Assembly: GCF_000012945.1 (NCBI RefSeq)
Contig: NC_007511.1
Coordinates: forward strand, 868,001-932,000
Origin: Burkholderia lata
GTDB lineage: Bacteria > Pseudomonadota > Gammaproteobacteria > Burkholderiales > Burkholderiaceae
Length of the DNA stretch: 64,000 nucleotides
Direction of reading: 5' to 3'
The position numbers and the translations under genes were made by a program. Below, piece after piece: positions 33,652 through 41,894 of this stretch. Under the pieces are notes generated by a model, which was given only the letters and a program-made list of their open reading frames with translations, was not told where the DNA came from and made no database searches. The stretch's first letter is position 1; each line of letters begins with the position of its first letter.

Positions 33652-34248
33652 CTATGCGTTCGGGGGCGCGGTTGCCCCCGGCGCCGTGGCGTCGTCCCCG
33701 GCGTCCCCTTCGTCCCCGATGTCCGGATAGACAATCGTGCCGTCGGGCCGGATTACCGCGCCGGCCGTCAGGTGCGCGGGTTCCACGCGGTTGCGACCCA
33801 TGATGTGCAGCACCGTTTCGCCGCGCGCGATCAGGTAGTCGGACACGATGCGCCGGTGGCACCGCCACCACACCGCTTCCGAACACATGATCGCGCAGCG
33901 CTGCGCGTGCCCCTGTGCGATCAGCCGGTCGAGACCGTCGCGAAACTCGGGTGACAGCGCGTAATCGGCATAGCGGTGAAAGCTCTGGTTGGTCCAGAAG
34001 TCGTTGACGTCGTCGGGCACGCCGCGCGACTTGCCGCGCAGCCCGCCGAGTGCGGCGATGTGTTCGTACGCGATGTCGGCGGCGGCCAGCGCGTCCGGCA
34101 GCGTCGCTTCGTTGAACTGGGGATTGGTGCGCGAGCGCGTCATCTTGCGGATATCCGCGAGCAGCGCGATATCGACTGCGTCGAGCATCCCGACGAACTC
34201 GTCGAGCGTGCGGTTCGAGTGGCCGATCGTGTAGAACGGGAGCGTCAT
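33652..34248 (-). CDS. DUF488-family protein
   Basis: A 198-residue protein with MTLPFYTIGHSNRTLDEFVG, LLADIRKMTRSRTNPQFN, YEHIAALGGLRGKSRG, and the metal-like CIMCSEAVWWRCHRRIVSDYL cluster (written from the sequence in parts), the typical DUF488 features. Biochemical role unknown. The C-terminus carries an acidic Gly/Asp tail. The ATG overlaps the DUF2945 stop by four bases (34245-34248), so the two are translationally coupled. AGGA precedes it. Confidence 0.85.
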   Translation of the reverse strand: MTLPFYTIGHSNRTLDEFVGMLDAVDIALLADIRKMTRSRTNPQFNEATLPDALAAADIAYEHIAALGGLRGKSRGVPDDVNDFWTNQSFHRYADYALSPEFRDGLDRLIAQGHAQRCAIMCSEAVWWRCHRRIVSDYLIARGETVLHIMGRNRVEPAHLTAGAVIRPDGTIVYPDIGDEGDAGDDATAPGATAPPNA

Positions 34249-34472
34249 GCGTCGTCCTTGTTTGCGATGCGCTCGAGCACGCGGCCGCGATGCGCGGCGA
34301 TGTGGTCGGTGCGGTCGCTCTTGATCTCGTACTGCGGATCGTCGGGCGACGCGCGATGGCGGTGGCCCTTGTAGTCGAAGTCCGCGGTGTGGATCGCGAT
34401 GATCGTGCCGGTCACGTAACCGGCCTCGGAATTCCACCGGACGTGATCGCCCAGCTTGAATGGCGTCGTCAT
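34245..34472 (-). CDS. DUF2945 (hypervirulence-associated TUDOR-like) protein
   Basis: A 75-residue protein with MTTPFKLGDHVRWNSEAGYV, TGTIIAIHTADFDYKGHRHR and ASPDDPQYEIKSDRTDHIAA, the DUF2945/HVA1 pattern of short SH3/Tudor-like folds. AAGGAGG stands before the ATG inside a 13-base palindrome. It is the first gene of a pair with DUF488; both families are often together in stress-related loci. Function unknown. Confidence 0.85.
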   Translation of the reverse strand: MTTPFKLGDHVRWNSEAGYVTGTIIAIHTADFDYKGHRHRASPDDPQYEIKSDRTDHIAAHRGRVLERIANKDDA

Positions 34473-34758
34473 GCAGGAGGCCCTCCTTGCGCGGGTGCGG
34501 TGTGCGTCGATCCTCGCGGCGCGTGTGTCGTCATGCCGGGAGGTATGGCGTGTCCATTATCGGCCGCGGCCGCTCGCGGAAAAAGACACAGATGGCGGCG
34601 CGGCGCTGTGATGCCTGCGCAACGAGTCTGACGAACTCGAGCTGCGCGAATCGGGGAAATGCCCGATCGGTGAAGTCGCACACCGGGATCGACGGAATCG
34701 ACGACGCAGCCCGCTGCCGTGCCGGGCTGGGTCGTCGACGGGTGACGCGGTGGCTGGA

Positions 34759-35931
34759 TCAAGCGCCGTTCAGGACGACATTGCTGCGCGGGATGCCCAT
34801 GATGCGGTCGCCGATGTTCATTCCCCATTCGGTCATGCCGATGCCTTGGTGCAATTGTCCGGCCTGCCACCGCGACAGCGCCTCATCGATGCCTGAATCC
34901 GTGGAATGCAGCGCCTGGGCCAACGCCAATGCGTTGGCGGCTGCCTTGGCGGTGCTGCCCGCTGTATGAGGGCGCGGCACAAAGGCGGCGTCGCCCAGCA
35001 GGATCGCGCGGCCGTACACCATCTGCTTCACCTGCAGATCCAGGATGGCCTGCACGAACGGTTCCCGGGTGGCTTCGACCAACGTCTGGAAAGTCGGCGC
35101 GAGAAGGTCCTTCGACGCCTGCGTCATGCGAGCGAGGTCTTCGTCCTTCGGTGCGCCCGGCGGCAGCGAGAACGAATGGCGAATCCCCAAGCGGTCGGTC
35201 AACAGCGACGTGAGCGCTTCGCCGTGGGCAACCTTCCGGTACCACACCCAGTTCCAGCGCCGCTGACCTTTCCGGGTCGACAGGTCTTCGCCCGGGACGA
35301 GATATTCGAGCATCAGGTGGCCGGGGCCTTGCTGGAAGGCAAAGGTTCCGTCGAGAACCGCCGCGGCGCTTGCCGGGAGTGCCGTTTCAGGAACGAGGCC
35401 ACGCCACGCGACATATCCGGCGTAGGTGGGTGACAGGCCGGCAGCGACCTGCTCCCGGACTGCAGAGCGCGCGCCGTCAGCGCCGACGAGCAGATCGCCG
35501 GTTTCAACGCGGCCGCTGGCGAACCAGGCGGTAATCCGGTCGCCGTTCTGTTCGAAGCGGACGAAGTGCTCGCCCGGATGAAAGACCCGCGCGGGCAGGT
35601 GCGCCTTCATCGTGCCGTAGAGCATGTTCCAGGACGTTTGGGTCTGCGGCATGAAACTGCGCTGAATGACACGATCGGCGCGGTCCAGGTAGATGCGGTC
35701 GCCCGACGGCACGCCGAGCGCGGCGCCGGTCTGAATCCCGGCGAAATGAAACGCCGACAGGACGTCGGCCTGCAACACGATTCCGCCACCGCGGCTGTCC
35801 AGTTCATTCGGGGAGCGCTCGAAGATGTCGACGTCCCAACCCGCGGCTTGCAGCGTCGTTGCAGTAAAGAGCCCGCCGAGCGAGCCGCCGATGATCAGTG
35901 CGCGAGGCCTGTTTTTTGCGGGGGTGACCAT
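34759..35931 (-). CDS. FAD-dependent hydroxylase (2,6-dihydroxypyridine hydroxylase-like)
   Basis: A 390-residue class A flavin monooxygenase. ALIIGGSLGGLFTATTLQAAGWDVDIFERS (split in two motifs: Rossmann Gly loop then acidic strand end), LVGADGARSAVREQVA and LLGDAAFVPRPHTAGSTAKA mark the FAD-binding parts. The last motif resembles 2,6-dihydroxypyridine 3-hydroxylase of nicotine/pyridine catabolism. NADPH would be the donor, and the substrate is probably a phenol or pyridine, but not certain. It is followed on the same operon by the upstream FrnE-like gene with 45 bases between. Confidence 0.82.
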   Translation of the reverse strand: MVTPAKNRPRALIIGGSLGGLFTATTLQAAGWDVDIFERSPNELDSRGGGIVLQADVLSAFHFAGIQTGAALGVPSGDRIYLDRADRVIQRSFMPQTQTSWNMLYGTMKAHLPARVFHPGEHFVRFEQNGDRITAWFASGRVETGDLLVGADGARSAVREQVAAGLSPTYAGYVAWRGLVPETALPASAAAVLDGTFAFQQGPGHLMLEYLVPGEDLSTRKGQRRWNWVWYRKVAHGEALTSLLTDRLGIRHSFSLPPGAPKDEDLARMTQASKDLLAPTFQTLVEATREPFVQAILDLQVKQMVYGRAILLGDAAFVPRPHTAGSTAKAAANALALAQALHSTDSGIDEALSRWQAGQLHQGIGMTEWGMNIGDRIMGIPRSNVVLNGA

Positions 35932-35976
35932 GAATCTCTCCAGACCAGTAGCTTGCGTTCACCTGCAGGTGTCGAT

Positions 35977-36642
35977 TCAGACTGCGTCTTTGGCCGTGTT
36001 GTCGCCGGTGGCAGTGCGAAGCATCTGGGCGAGTACCGAAACCGGTTGTGCACCGCTCACCGGAACGCCGCCGACATGAATGGTCGGCACCGACCGGATG
36101 CCGCTGGCCCCGGCCCGCAGTTCGTCGGCAACGACTTCGCGCTCGCCGTCGCTCGTCGCCAGGAAACTGCGCACTTCATCAGCGTCGAAACCCGTACCTT
36201 CCGCGAGGCTGACCAAAACCTCGGCCATGCCGATGTTCTGCCCGTCGGAAAAATAGGCAGAGAAAACCGCTTCCAGGAGTGCTTCGGTCCTGGCTGCATT
36301 TCCCTTGGACTGAGCAAAGAACATCAGGCGATGGGCAAGCCGTGTGTTGGGCGTCACCGCCACGCGGTCGTAGTTGAATTCGACACCCGCGCGTTTGCCC
36401 GCCAGCGTGACGTCGGCATCCATCGCCTGCGAACGTGCCCAACTGCCGAATTTGGCGCTGCGATAGGCCTTTCGATCGATTCCGTCCTTGGGCATGGTCG
36501 GATTGAGTTCATACGGAAGGTATTTGACGGTCGGTGCGACGGCCAGGTCGGCCGCCCGGAGCGCTGCTTTGAGATGTTCATGGCCGATCCAGCACCACGG
36601 GCAGATGAAGTCGTACGTGACCTGGATGTCGAGTGGTTTCAT
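35977..36642 (-). CDS. DsbA-family FrnE-like oxidoreductase
   Basis: A 221-residue thioredoxin-fold protein with C14-P-W-C17 after YDFICPWCWIGHEHLKAALR, the FrnE/DsbA signature, and a helical insertion of about 100 residues before a SVPTIHVGGVPVSGAQPV C-terminal motif. No signal peptide is present, so it is cytoplasmic and may act on disulfides or as a glutathione-linked isomerase. GGAG is 8 bases before the ATG. It is the first gene of an operon with the flavin hydroxylase, divergent from a LysR gene. Confidence 0.85.
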   Translation of the reverse strand: MKPLDIQVTYDFICPWCWIGHEHLKAALRAADLAVAPTVKYLPYELNPTMPKDGIDRKAYRSAKFGSWARSQAMDADVTLAGKRAGVEFNYDRVAVTPNTRLAHRLMFFAQSKGNAARTEALLEAVFSAYFSDGQNIGMAEVLVSLAEGTGFDADEVRSFLATSDGEREVVADELRAGASGIRSVPTIHVGGVPVSGAQPVSVLAQMLRTATGDNTAKDAV

Positions 36643-36724
36643 TTGGAGGCTCCTTGCGTTGACGGTACAAGTACTTTAGGCTTTGCGTCAGAGTAAGTTA
36701 ATATGAAGCAATCGCAATCCGGTG

Positions 36725-36739
36725 TTGCGTTGGGCGCAA
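36725..36739. promoter_or_regulatory. LysR-box between FrnE and LysR genes
   Basis: TTGCG (36725-36729) and CGCAA (36735-36739) are perfect inverted arms around five bases, giving T-N11-A. It lies 16 bases upstream of the LysR GTG and about 85 bases from the divergent frnE-like start, well placed for autorepression. Confidence 0.5.
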
Positions 36740-36755
36740 AGGTAAAGGGCGTAGC

Positions 36756-37682
36756 GTGGACAAGATTCTTGCGTTGCGGGCATTCATCGACGTCGCAGAA
36801 ACGGGGGGCTTTTCAAAGGCGGCTCGCCGCCTGGGGGTTGCCACTTCGTCGGTGACGCGTCTGATGGACGCGCTGGAGAAGTCTCTTGGCAGCGCGTTGC
36901 TGACGCGCACGACGCGTCACGTGACGTTGACGGATGCCGGTTCCGCGTATCTGGAGCAGATCACGCGGGTGCTGTCGGACCTCGACGAAGCCGATGGGAG
37001 CGTGTCCGACACGGGCATTGACGCAGTTGGACCGCTGCGTGTTTCGATGCCGGTGACTTTCGGGCGCCTGTGCCTCGGGCCGCACATCGCAAGCTTCCTG
37101 CAGCAGCATCCCCGCATATCCCTGGATCTGGTGCTTTCGGATTCGACCCTCGATCTGGCTGCCGAGCGAATTGACGTTGCGGTACGCATCGGCACACCTG
37201 CCAACCAGCCAAACCTGATCGTCAATCGCCTGGCGGAACATCATCGCTATGTCGTCGCGAGTCGTGACTATCTGGAAAGCAACGGGATTCCCACTTCACC
37301 GGAAGATCTGCGAAACCATCAATGCCTGCGTTTTGCGTACCAGGCAGCGTTGCAGCGCTGGTCGTTCACTCGCGCAGGCAGCACCGAGCATGTCGAGATC
37401 CACGGCAGACTTTCGGTGAACAACTCGGACGTGCTGCGCGAGGTCGTGATCAGCGGGTTGGGTATTGCACTGCTTCCACAATGGCTCGTCGAAGAGGATG
37501 TGATGGCGGGGCGGCTCACGCGTCTTTTCGAAGACTACTCGGTCAACCCGCTCGACCAGACCGTCTGCGTTTATGCCGCCTATCTTCCGAATCGCCGCCA
37601 CTCACGCAAAGTGCATGCGTTGCTGGATTTTCTTCGACATCGCATCACGAACTCCGGTGCGTTCTCGGATGCTTCGAGCTAG
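36756..37682 (+). CDS. LysR-family regulator of the FrnE/hydroxylase operon
   Basis: A 308-residue LTTR starting at GTG 36756 (VDKILALRAFIDVAETGGFS). The HTH covers residues 1-60 (KAARRLGVATSSVTRLMDALEKSLGSALL); the effector domain ends with the LAVPYLPNRR-type C-terminus (VYAAYLPNRRHSRKVHALLDFL). It is of the AaeR/DsdC-like subgroup with the LTRTTRHVTLTDAG wing. Divergent position and the adjacent LysR-box make it the likely regulator of the FrnE-hydroxylase operon. AAAGGG precedes the GTG. Confidence 0.88.
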   Translation: MDKILALRAFIDVAETGGFSKAARRLGVATSSVTRLMDALEKSLGSALLTRTTRHVTLTDAGSAYLEQITRVLSDLDEADGSVSDTGIDAVGPLRVSMPVTFGRLCLGPHIASFLQQHPRISLDLVLSDSTLDLAAERIDVAVRIGTPANQPNLIVNRLAEHHRYVVASRDYLESNGIPTSPEDLRNHQCLRFAYQAALQRWSFTRAGSTEHVEIHGRLSVNNSDVLREVVISGLGIALLPQWLVEEDVMAGRLTRLFEDYSVNPLDQTVCVYAAYLPNRRHSRKVHALLDFLRHRITNSGAFSDASS

Positions 37683-37801
37683 GTAGCGTACTGCGCGCTC
37701 CGGCCAGGGCACTGCCCGATTTAACCCTTCATTACGATGGGCTTTCCGGAAAGGTGCTAGATTTGCGCATCGAAATCTCGCAAGGCGGAGAGGGTAGACA
37801 C

Positions 37802-38230
37802 ATGCTGAAGAAATGGGCAGGGATGGCCGTGGTGGTCGGTGCGGCGGCGGTGGTGTCGCTGCCGGCCGTGGCAGGCGACACGAAAAACGCACTGGGCGGC
37901 GCGCTGGGTGGCGTTGCGGGCGCGGCGGTCGGCAACGCGGTTGGCGGCAGCACGGGCGCCGTGATCGGCGGGGCAGTGGGTGGTGGTGCGGGCGGTGCGG
38001 TGACGTCGAACAAACGTGAACGCACGGGCGCGATTGTCGGCGGCGCACTGGGCGGCGGCGCAGGCACTGCTGCGGGCAACGCGATGGGCGGCACGGCCGG
38101 CGGGCTCGTCGGCGCTGCCGTGGGCGGCGGCGCGGGCGCGGCGCTGGGCGGCCACGTGTCGCGCAACAACTCGCGTTCCAACGATCATCACCACGGCAAC
38201 AAGCACAAGAAGCGCTACAAGCACGACTGA
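37802..38230 (+). CDS. Glycine-zipper membrane protein
   Basis: A 142-residue exported protein. A signal peptide (MLKKWAGMAVVVGAAAVVSL then PAVAG) precedes two glycine-zipper blocks, KNALGGALGGVAGAAVGNAV and TGAIVGGALGGGAGTAAGNAMGG (in parts), separated by a basic turn VTSNKRERTG. The C-terminus SRSNDHHHGNKHKKRYKHD is His/Lys-rich. Glycine zippers form membrane-spanning or outer-membrane associated oligomers. GAGAGGG is about 9 bases before the ATG. Function unknown. Confidence 0.82.
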   Translation: MLKKWAGMAVVVGAAAVVSLPAVAGDTKNALGGALGGVAGAAVGNAVGGSTGAVIGGAVGGGAGGAVTSNKRERTGAIVGGALGGGAGTAAGNAMGGTAGGLVGAAVGGGAGAALGGHVSRNNSRSNDHHHGNKHKKRYKHD

Positions 38231-38239
38231 CCGGCGGTT

Positions 38240-38266
38240 CCCCGGCGAGTGTTGACGGCGCCGGGG
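38240..38266. terminator. Hairpin between convergent genes
   Basis: CCCCGGCG (38240-38247) and CGCCGGGG (38259-38266) are exact inverted arms around an 11-base loop, flanked by TT/GG which can extend the stem by wobble pairs. It begins 9 bases after the glycine-zipper stop and could serve either strand, since the TetR gene ends at 38302. No T-run. Confidence 0.6.
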
Positions 38267-38301
38267 GGCGTGCATGAATGGCGACGGAGGCGGTCAAGCA
38301 G

Positions 38302-38979
38302 TCAATCCGTCTTTCCGTCGCCGATGATCAGCGCGTTGAGCACCAGGTCCGAGATCGTGCGGTAAGCCGCGTCGAAATCATCGTTTCCCAGCGCACGCTT
38401 GCCGAGCACCAGCAGCATCTGGGGAGCGAAATCCGCATACGCCTGCGTGGCTGCCCAGATCAGGAAGAACAGGTGCTCGGCATTGACCTGTCTGACCTTG
38501 CCTTCCTCGATCCAGCGTTCGAGCACCCGGATGTCGTCGCGCAACACCGGAATCAGTTGCTTGCGGATTTCCTTTCCGTAGGTCTTGGCCCCGCCGATGA
38601 TCTCCAGCGCAAACACCCGTGATCCATGCGGGCGATTTCGGGAGAATTCGAGTTTGGCCCGGATATAGGCCGACATGGCTTCCGCGGGCTCGTGATCGGG
38701 CGCCGCAAACTCCCGCATCCTGCCGAGCCAGTCCCGCAGTACGTCGTCCAGCACGCGCTGGTAGAGCGCCAGCTTCGTGGGGAAGTAGTACATCAGGTTC
38801 TGCTTCGACAGCCCGGCGGCCGCTGCGATAGTCGCAACGGAACTGCCCGCGAATCCGTCAATGGCAAACGATTCTTCGGCAGCGGCGAGAATGGTTGCCT
38901 CGAGATTGTCGCGCAGCGCTTCGCGCCGGCCGTGAGGGCGGCCGGGCGTTCCTGCAGTCGGCTCGGACGGGTTCCTCAC
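38302..38979 (-). CDS. RutR-like TetR regulator of cytosine operon
   Basis: A 225-residue TetR protein starting at GTG 38979, with GGAGG 7 bases upstream. The HTH (about 22-70) contains EESFAIDGFAGSSVATIAAA, then AGLSKQNLMYYFPTKLALYQ. The C-terminal domain (ALEIIGGAKTYGKEIRKQLI, LIWAATQAYADFAPQMLLVL) matches RutR (YcdC), a pyrimidine-responsive regulator. It lies 40 bases after codA, in the same operon as codB-codA, which supports pyrimidine sensing. It may bind the inverted repeat upstream of codB. Confidence 0.82.
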   Translation of the reverse strand: MRNPSEPTAGTPGRPHGRREALRDNLEATILAAAEESFAIDGFAGSSVATIAAAAGLSKQNLMYYFPTKLALYQRVLDDVLRDWLGRMREFAAPDHEPAEAMSAYIRAKLEFSRNRPHGSRVFALEIIGGAKTYGKEIRKQLIPVLRDDIRVLERWIEEGKVRQVNAEHLFFLIWAATQAYADFAPQMLLVLGKRALGNDDFDAAYRTISDLVLNALIIGDGKTD

Positions 38980-39019
38980 GATGCTTCCTCCCGCATGTCG
39001 GACCCGCGGCGTTGCCCGC

Positions 39020-40273
39020 TCAACGCGTGCCTGCTTCAGGATAGGTGATGCGTTCAGGCGCGCGCTGCATGATGACCCTCCCGGCACGGATCGACAATCG
39101 CACCTTGGCCTGCGTGCGAACCACTTCATAGTCGGAATCCGCGTCGAGGATCAGCAGATTGGCCGGCCGCCCGACAGCGATGCCATAGCGGTCCCCCAGG
39201 GACATCGCATGGGCGCTGTGCTCCGTCACGAAGTCGAGGCATCGCTGCAGGTCTTCGTAGCCGAGCATGTGGCACACGTGCAAGCCGACGTCGAGGATGC
39301 GCAGGATGTTGCCGTTGCCGATGGGATACCACGGATCCTTGATCGAATCCTGTCCGAAGCACACGTTGATGCCGGCGCGATCGAGTTCCGCGACACGCGT
39401 AATGCCGCGTCGTTTCGGGAAGGTGTCGAAACGCCCCTGCAAGTGGATGCTTTCGGTCGGACACGAAACAAAATGGATTTCCGACCGCTTCAGCAACCGG
39501 AACAGCTTCGAGCAGTAGGCGTTGTCGTAGGAGCCCATCGCAGTTGTGTGGCTGGCGGTGACGCGCGTGCCCATCCCCCGAACCCGTGCTTCCTCGGCAA
39601 GCACTTCCAGGAAGCGCGAGTGCGGATCGTCGGTTTCGTCGCAATGCACGTCGACCAGGCAGTCCTTGCGCTCCGCGAGTTCCATCAGGAACTTGATGGA
39701 GCTCACGCCCTGGTCGCGCGTGTTCTCGAAATGCGGAATGCCGCCCACGACGTCGGCCCCCATGTCGATCGCGCGCTCCATCAGTGCACGCCCGTTCTCG
39801 AACGACTCGATGCCTTCCTGAGGGAAGGCGACGATCTGCAGATCGATGAGATCGCGTGCTTCGTCCCTGACCTCGAGCATCGCCTTCAACGCGGCAAGCG
39901 TGTGATCGGTGACGTCCACGTGCGTGCGCACGTGCTGGATGCCGTTGTCGCGCAACATCCCGATCGTGGTGTGGGCGCGGGCTTTCGTATCCTCATGGGT
40001 AATGGTGGCCTTGCGCTGGCCCCACCGCTCGATCCCTTCGAACAGCGTGCCGCTCATGTTCCACTCGGGTTCGCCCGCGGTCAGCGTCGCATCCAGGTGG
40101 ATATGCGGCTCGACCAGCGGCGGGATGACGAGATGGCTGCCCGCATCGATGACGTCGTCCCCTTGAGACGTCAGCGGCGACGGCTGGAGGCTGATGTCGC
40201 GAATCGTGCCCGCATCGATGTCGATCGTGAAGAGGCCGCTACGGCCGCGCAATCTGGCGTTGATGATTTTCAT
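39020..40273 (-). CDS. codA: Cytosine deaminase
   Basis: A 417-residue amidohydrolase. EPHIHLD gives the metal-binding H57-x-H59, and further ligands and acids are in VHCDETDDPHS, TASHTTAMGSYD and NVCFGQDSIKDPWYPIGNGN, as in CodA. It turns cytosine into uracil and ammonia in the cytoplasm. AGGA precedes the ATG at 40273. It is the second gene of codB-codA-tetR. Isoguanine or creatinine-type substrates of the same family cannot be excluded. Confidence 0.88.
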   Translation of the reverse strand: MKIINARLRGRSGLFTIDIDAGTIRDISLQPSPLTSQGDDVIDAGSHLVIPPLVEPHIHLDATLTAGEPEWNMSGTLFEGIERWGQRKATITHEDTKARAHTTIGMLRDNGIQHVRTHVDVTDHTLAALKAMLEVRDEARDLIDLQIVAFPQEGIESFENGRALMERAIDMGADVVGGIPHFENTRDQGVSSIKFLMELAERKDCLVDVHCDETDDPHSRFLEVLAEEARVRGMGTRVTASHTTAMGSYDNAYCSKLFRLLKRSEIHFVSCPTESIHLQGRFDTFPKRRGITRVAELDRAGINVCFGQDSIKDPWYPIGNGNILRILDVGLHVCHMLGYEDLQRCLDFVTEHSAHAMSLGDRYGIAVGRPANLLILDADSDYEVVRTQAKVRLSIRAGRVIMQRAPERITYPEAGTR

Positions 40274-40316
40274 GAGGATTCCTGTAGTTTTGTGGGAGGG
40301 AGGGCGCGCAGCGGAA

Positions 40317-41612
40317 TCATTCACCCTGAACGGACGGCTCGCGCGTGAACGCGCGGGCAATCTGCAGCAGCACGATGTAGGCGGCGGCGGATGCCGCGAT
40401 GCCGACGATCGGCGCGATCCACGGCGATGTATAGGCGAGTCCGGCGCCGATTGCATACGCGGCCAGGCCGACCAGGTTGAAGCGCGGAAGGCGGGCGGCG
40501 GCAAGCGACGGGTATTGCCCGCGATGGCGGTACCAGTAATCCGCCATGATCACGCCGCCGACCGGCGGAATGATCGAGCCGAGCAGCACCAGGAACGGTA
40601 TCAGCAACTCGTACATCCCGCCGACCGCGAGCACGATGCCGATCGCCGCGCCCACGAGTACGAGCGTGCGGCGCCGTTCGGTGCGCAGCAGATGGCATCC
40701 GGCGGCCGCCACGTTGTACATCGTCGGCCCCTGGATGGTCCACAGATTGAGGCACAGCATCACGACCGCCGCGATCGACAGGCCCTGCAGCATCATCACC
40801 TCGACGATGTCGGCTTGCTGATAGACGATCGCGCAGTATGCGCCCGCGATGATCATCAGGCCGTTGCCCGCGAAGAAGCCGATCAGGCTGGCCGAGACGG
40901 CGCTGCGCGCGCTGCGTGCGAGGCGGGTCCAGTTGGTTGCCTGGGTCGCGCCGCTGGCAAAGGTGCCGATGACCATGGTCACCGCGGCCGAGAACTGCAT
41001 CGGATGAGACGGCGCGATATGCGTGAGGCCGGCCCACCCGCCGATGTCGCGGGTCGCGATCCACATCGACGTCATCAGAAGCACGAACATCAGCGGCACG
41101 GAGACGCGCGACAGCACATCCATGCCGCGATAGCCGATGATGGCCGTGATGGAAAATCCGAAGCCGAAGAGGATCATCAGCGGCGTGGTAACGGAGTGCG
41201 GCCAACCCAGCAGCTTGACCAACACGATCGCCACCGTCGCGGTTCCCCATGCGTACCAGCCGAGTTCGGCGAAGCCGAGCAGGAAATCGGACAGCTTGCT
41301 GCCCACTTCCCCGAAGCAGAATCGCCCCATCAGTACCGCATTCAGGCCGCTGCGGGCGGCAATCAGCGCAAGCGACGCCGCGTAGGCGGCGAGCAACAGG
41401 TTTCCGATGACGGCGATCTGGATCATGGTGACGACGTCGAAGGCGACACCGATCTTGCCGCCGGCAAACATCGTTCCCGTGAAGAACGTGAAACTCAACA
41501 ACACCATCGTGATGGACAGGAATCCGGTGCGTTTCTCGAGCGGGACTTCGCTCAGCGAGAATTCTCCGTGATCCGATTCGTCCATCGGGCTTGCATCCCG
41601 GTTCGTGGGCAT
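40317..41612 (-). CDS. codB: Cytosine permease (NCS1)
   Basis: A 431-residue, 12-helix NCS1 transporter. FSLSEVPLEKRTGFLSITMV, LMGRFCFGEVGSKLSDFLLG, GTFASGATQATNWTRLARSA and PPVGGVIMADYWYRHRGQYP are close to Escherichia coli CodB. It imports cytosine with Na+ or H+. It is the first gene of the operon with codA and the TetR gene. GGGAGACAAG precedes the ATG. The nearest inverted repeat upstream is at 41712-41735. Confidence 0.88.
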   Translation of the reverse strand: MPTNRDASPMDESDHGEFSLSEVPLEKRTGFLSITMVLLSFTFFTGTMFAGGKIGVAFDVVTMIQIAVIGNLLLAAYAASLALIAARSGLNAVLMGRFCFGEVGSKLSDFLLGFAELGWYAWGTATVAIVLVKLLGWPHSVTTPLMILFGFGFSITAIIGYRGMDVLSRVSVPLMFVLLMTSMWIATRDIGGWAGLTHIAPSHPMQFSAAVTMVIGTFASGATQATNWTRLARSARSAVSASLIGFFAGNGLMIIAGAYCAIVYQQADIVEVMMLQGLSIAAVVMLCLNLWTIQGPTMYNVAAAGCHLLRTERRRTLVLVGAAIGIVLAVGGMYELLIPFLVLLGSIIPPVGGVIMADYWYRHRGQYPSLAAARLPRFNLVGLAAYAIGAGLAYTSPWIAPIVGIAASAAAYIVLLQIARAFTREPSVQGE

Positions 41613-41711
41613 CTTGTCTCCCGTCAGCGATTGGGTTGGGTCTGAAAGGGGTTACGGGGGCCGTGCTTGGATGGGTGACGCGCTGTTTCAGCGCGTCATT
41701 CTCGCAGTCCA

Positions 41712-41735
41712 AAATTTTTACAAGGGTAAAAATTT
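41712..41735. promoter_or_regulatory. Perfect 10-bp inverted repeat between codB and puuB
   Basis: Left arm AAATTTTTAC (41712-41721) and right arm GTAAAAATTT (41726-41735) are exact inverted copies around AAGG. It lies 100 bases upstream of codB and 160 bases upstream of the divergent puuB-like gene. AT-rich and symmetrical, it looks like a repressor operator, with the RutR-like TetR protein or the XRE-cupin regulator as candidates. It does not match the RutR consensus of E. coli. Confidence 0.6.
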
Positions 41736-41894
41736 CGTCCGAATGGATGGCGGGAACATTCACCGGGCCTGTCCGGTTCACGCGCAACGCGTTCGTGTAT
41801 CGGCTGATGAGCCGTTTTTTGCCCGCTTGCCTCCGTGAAATTGCCGTGCTAATTTTTCATGAAATTTCTCGGTGCAATTTTCACGGGAGTCCGC

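Noticed and set aside
41855..41864. TTTCATGAAA palindrome before puuB
   Set aside because: A ten-base palindrome next to an ATG can arise by chance; noted only as a weak alternative to the 24-bp inverted repeat.
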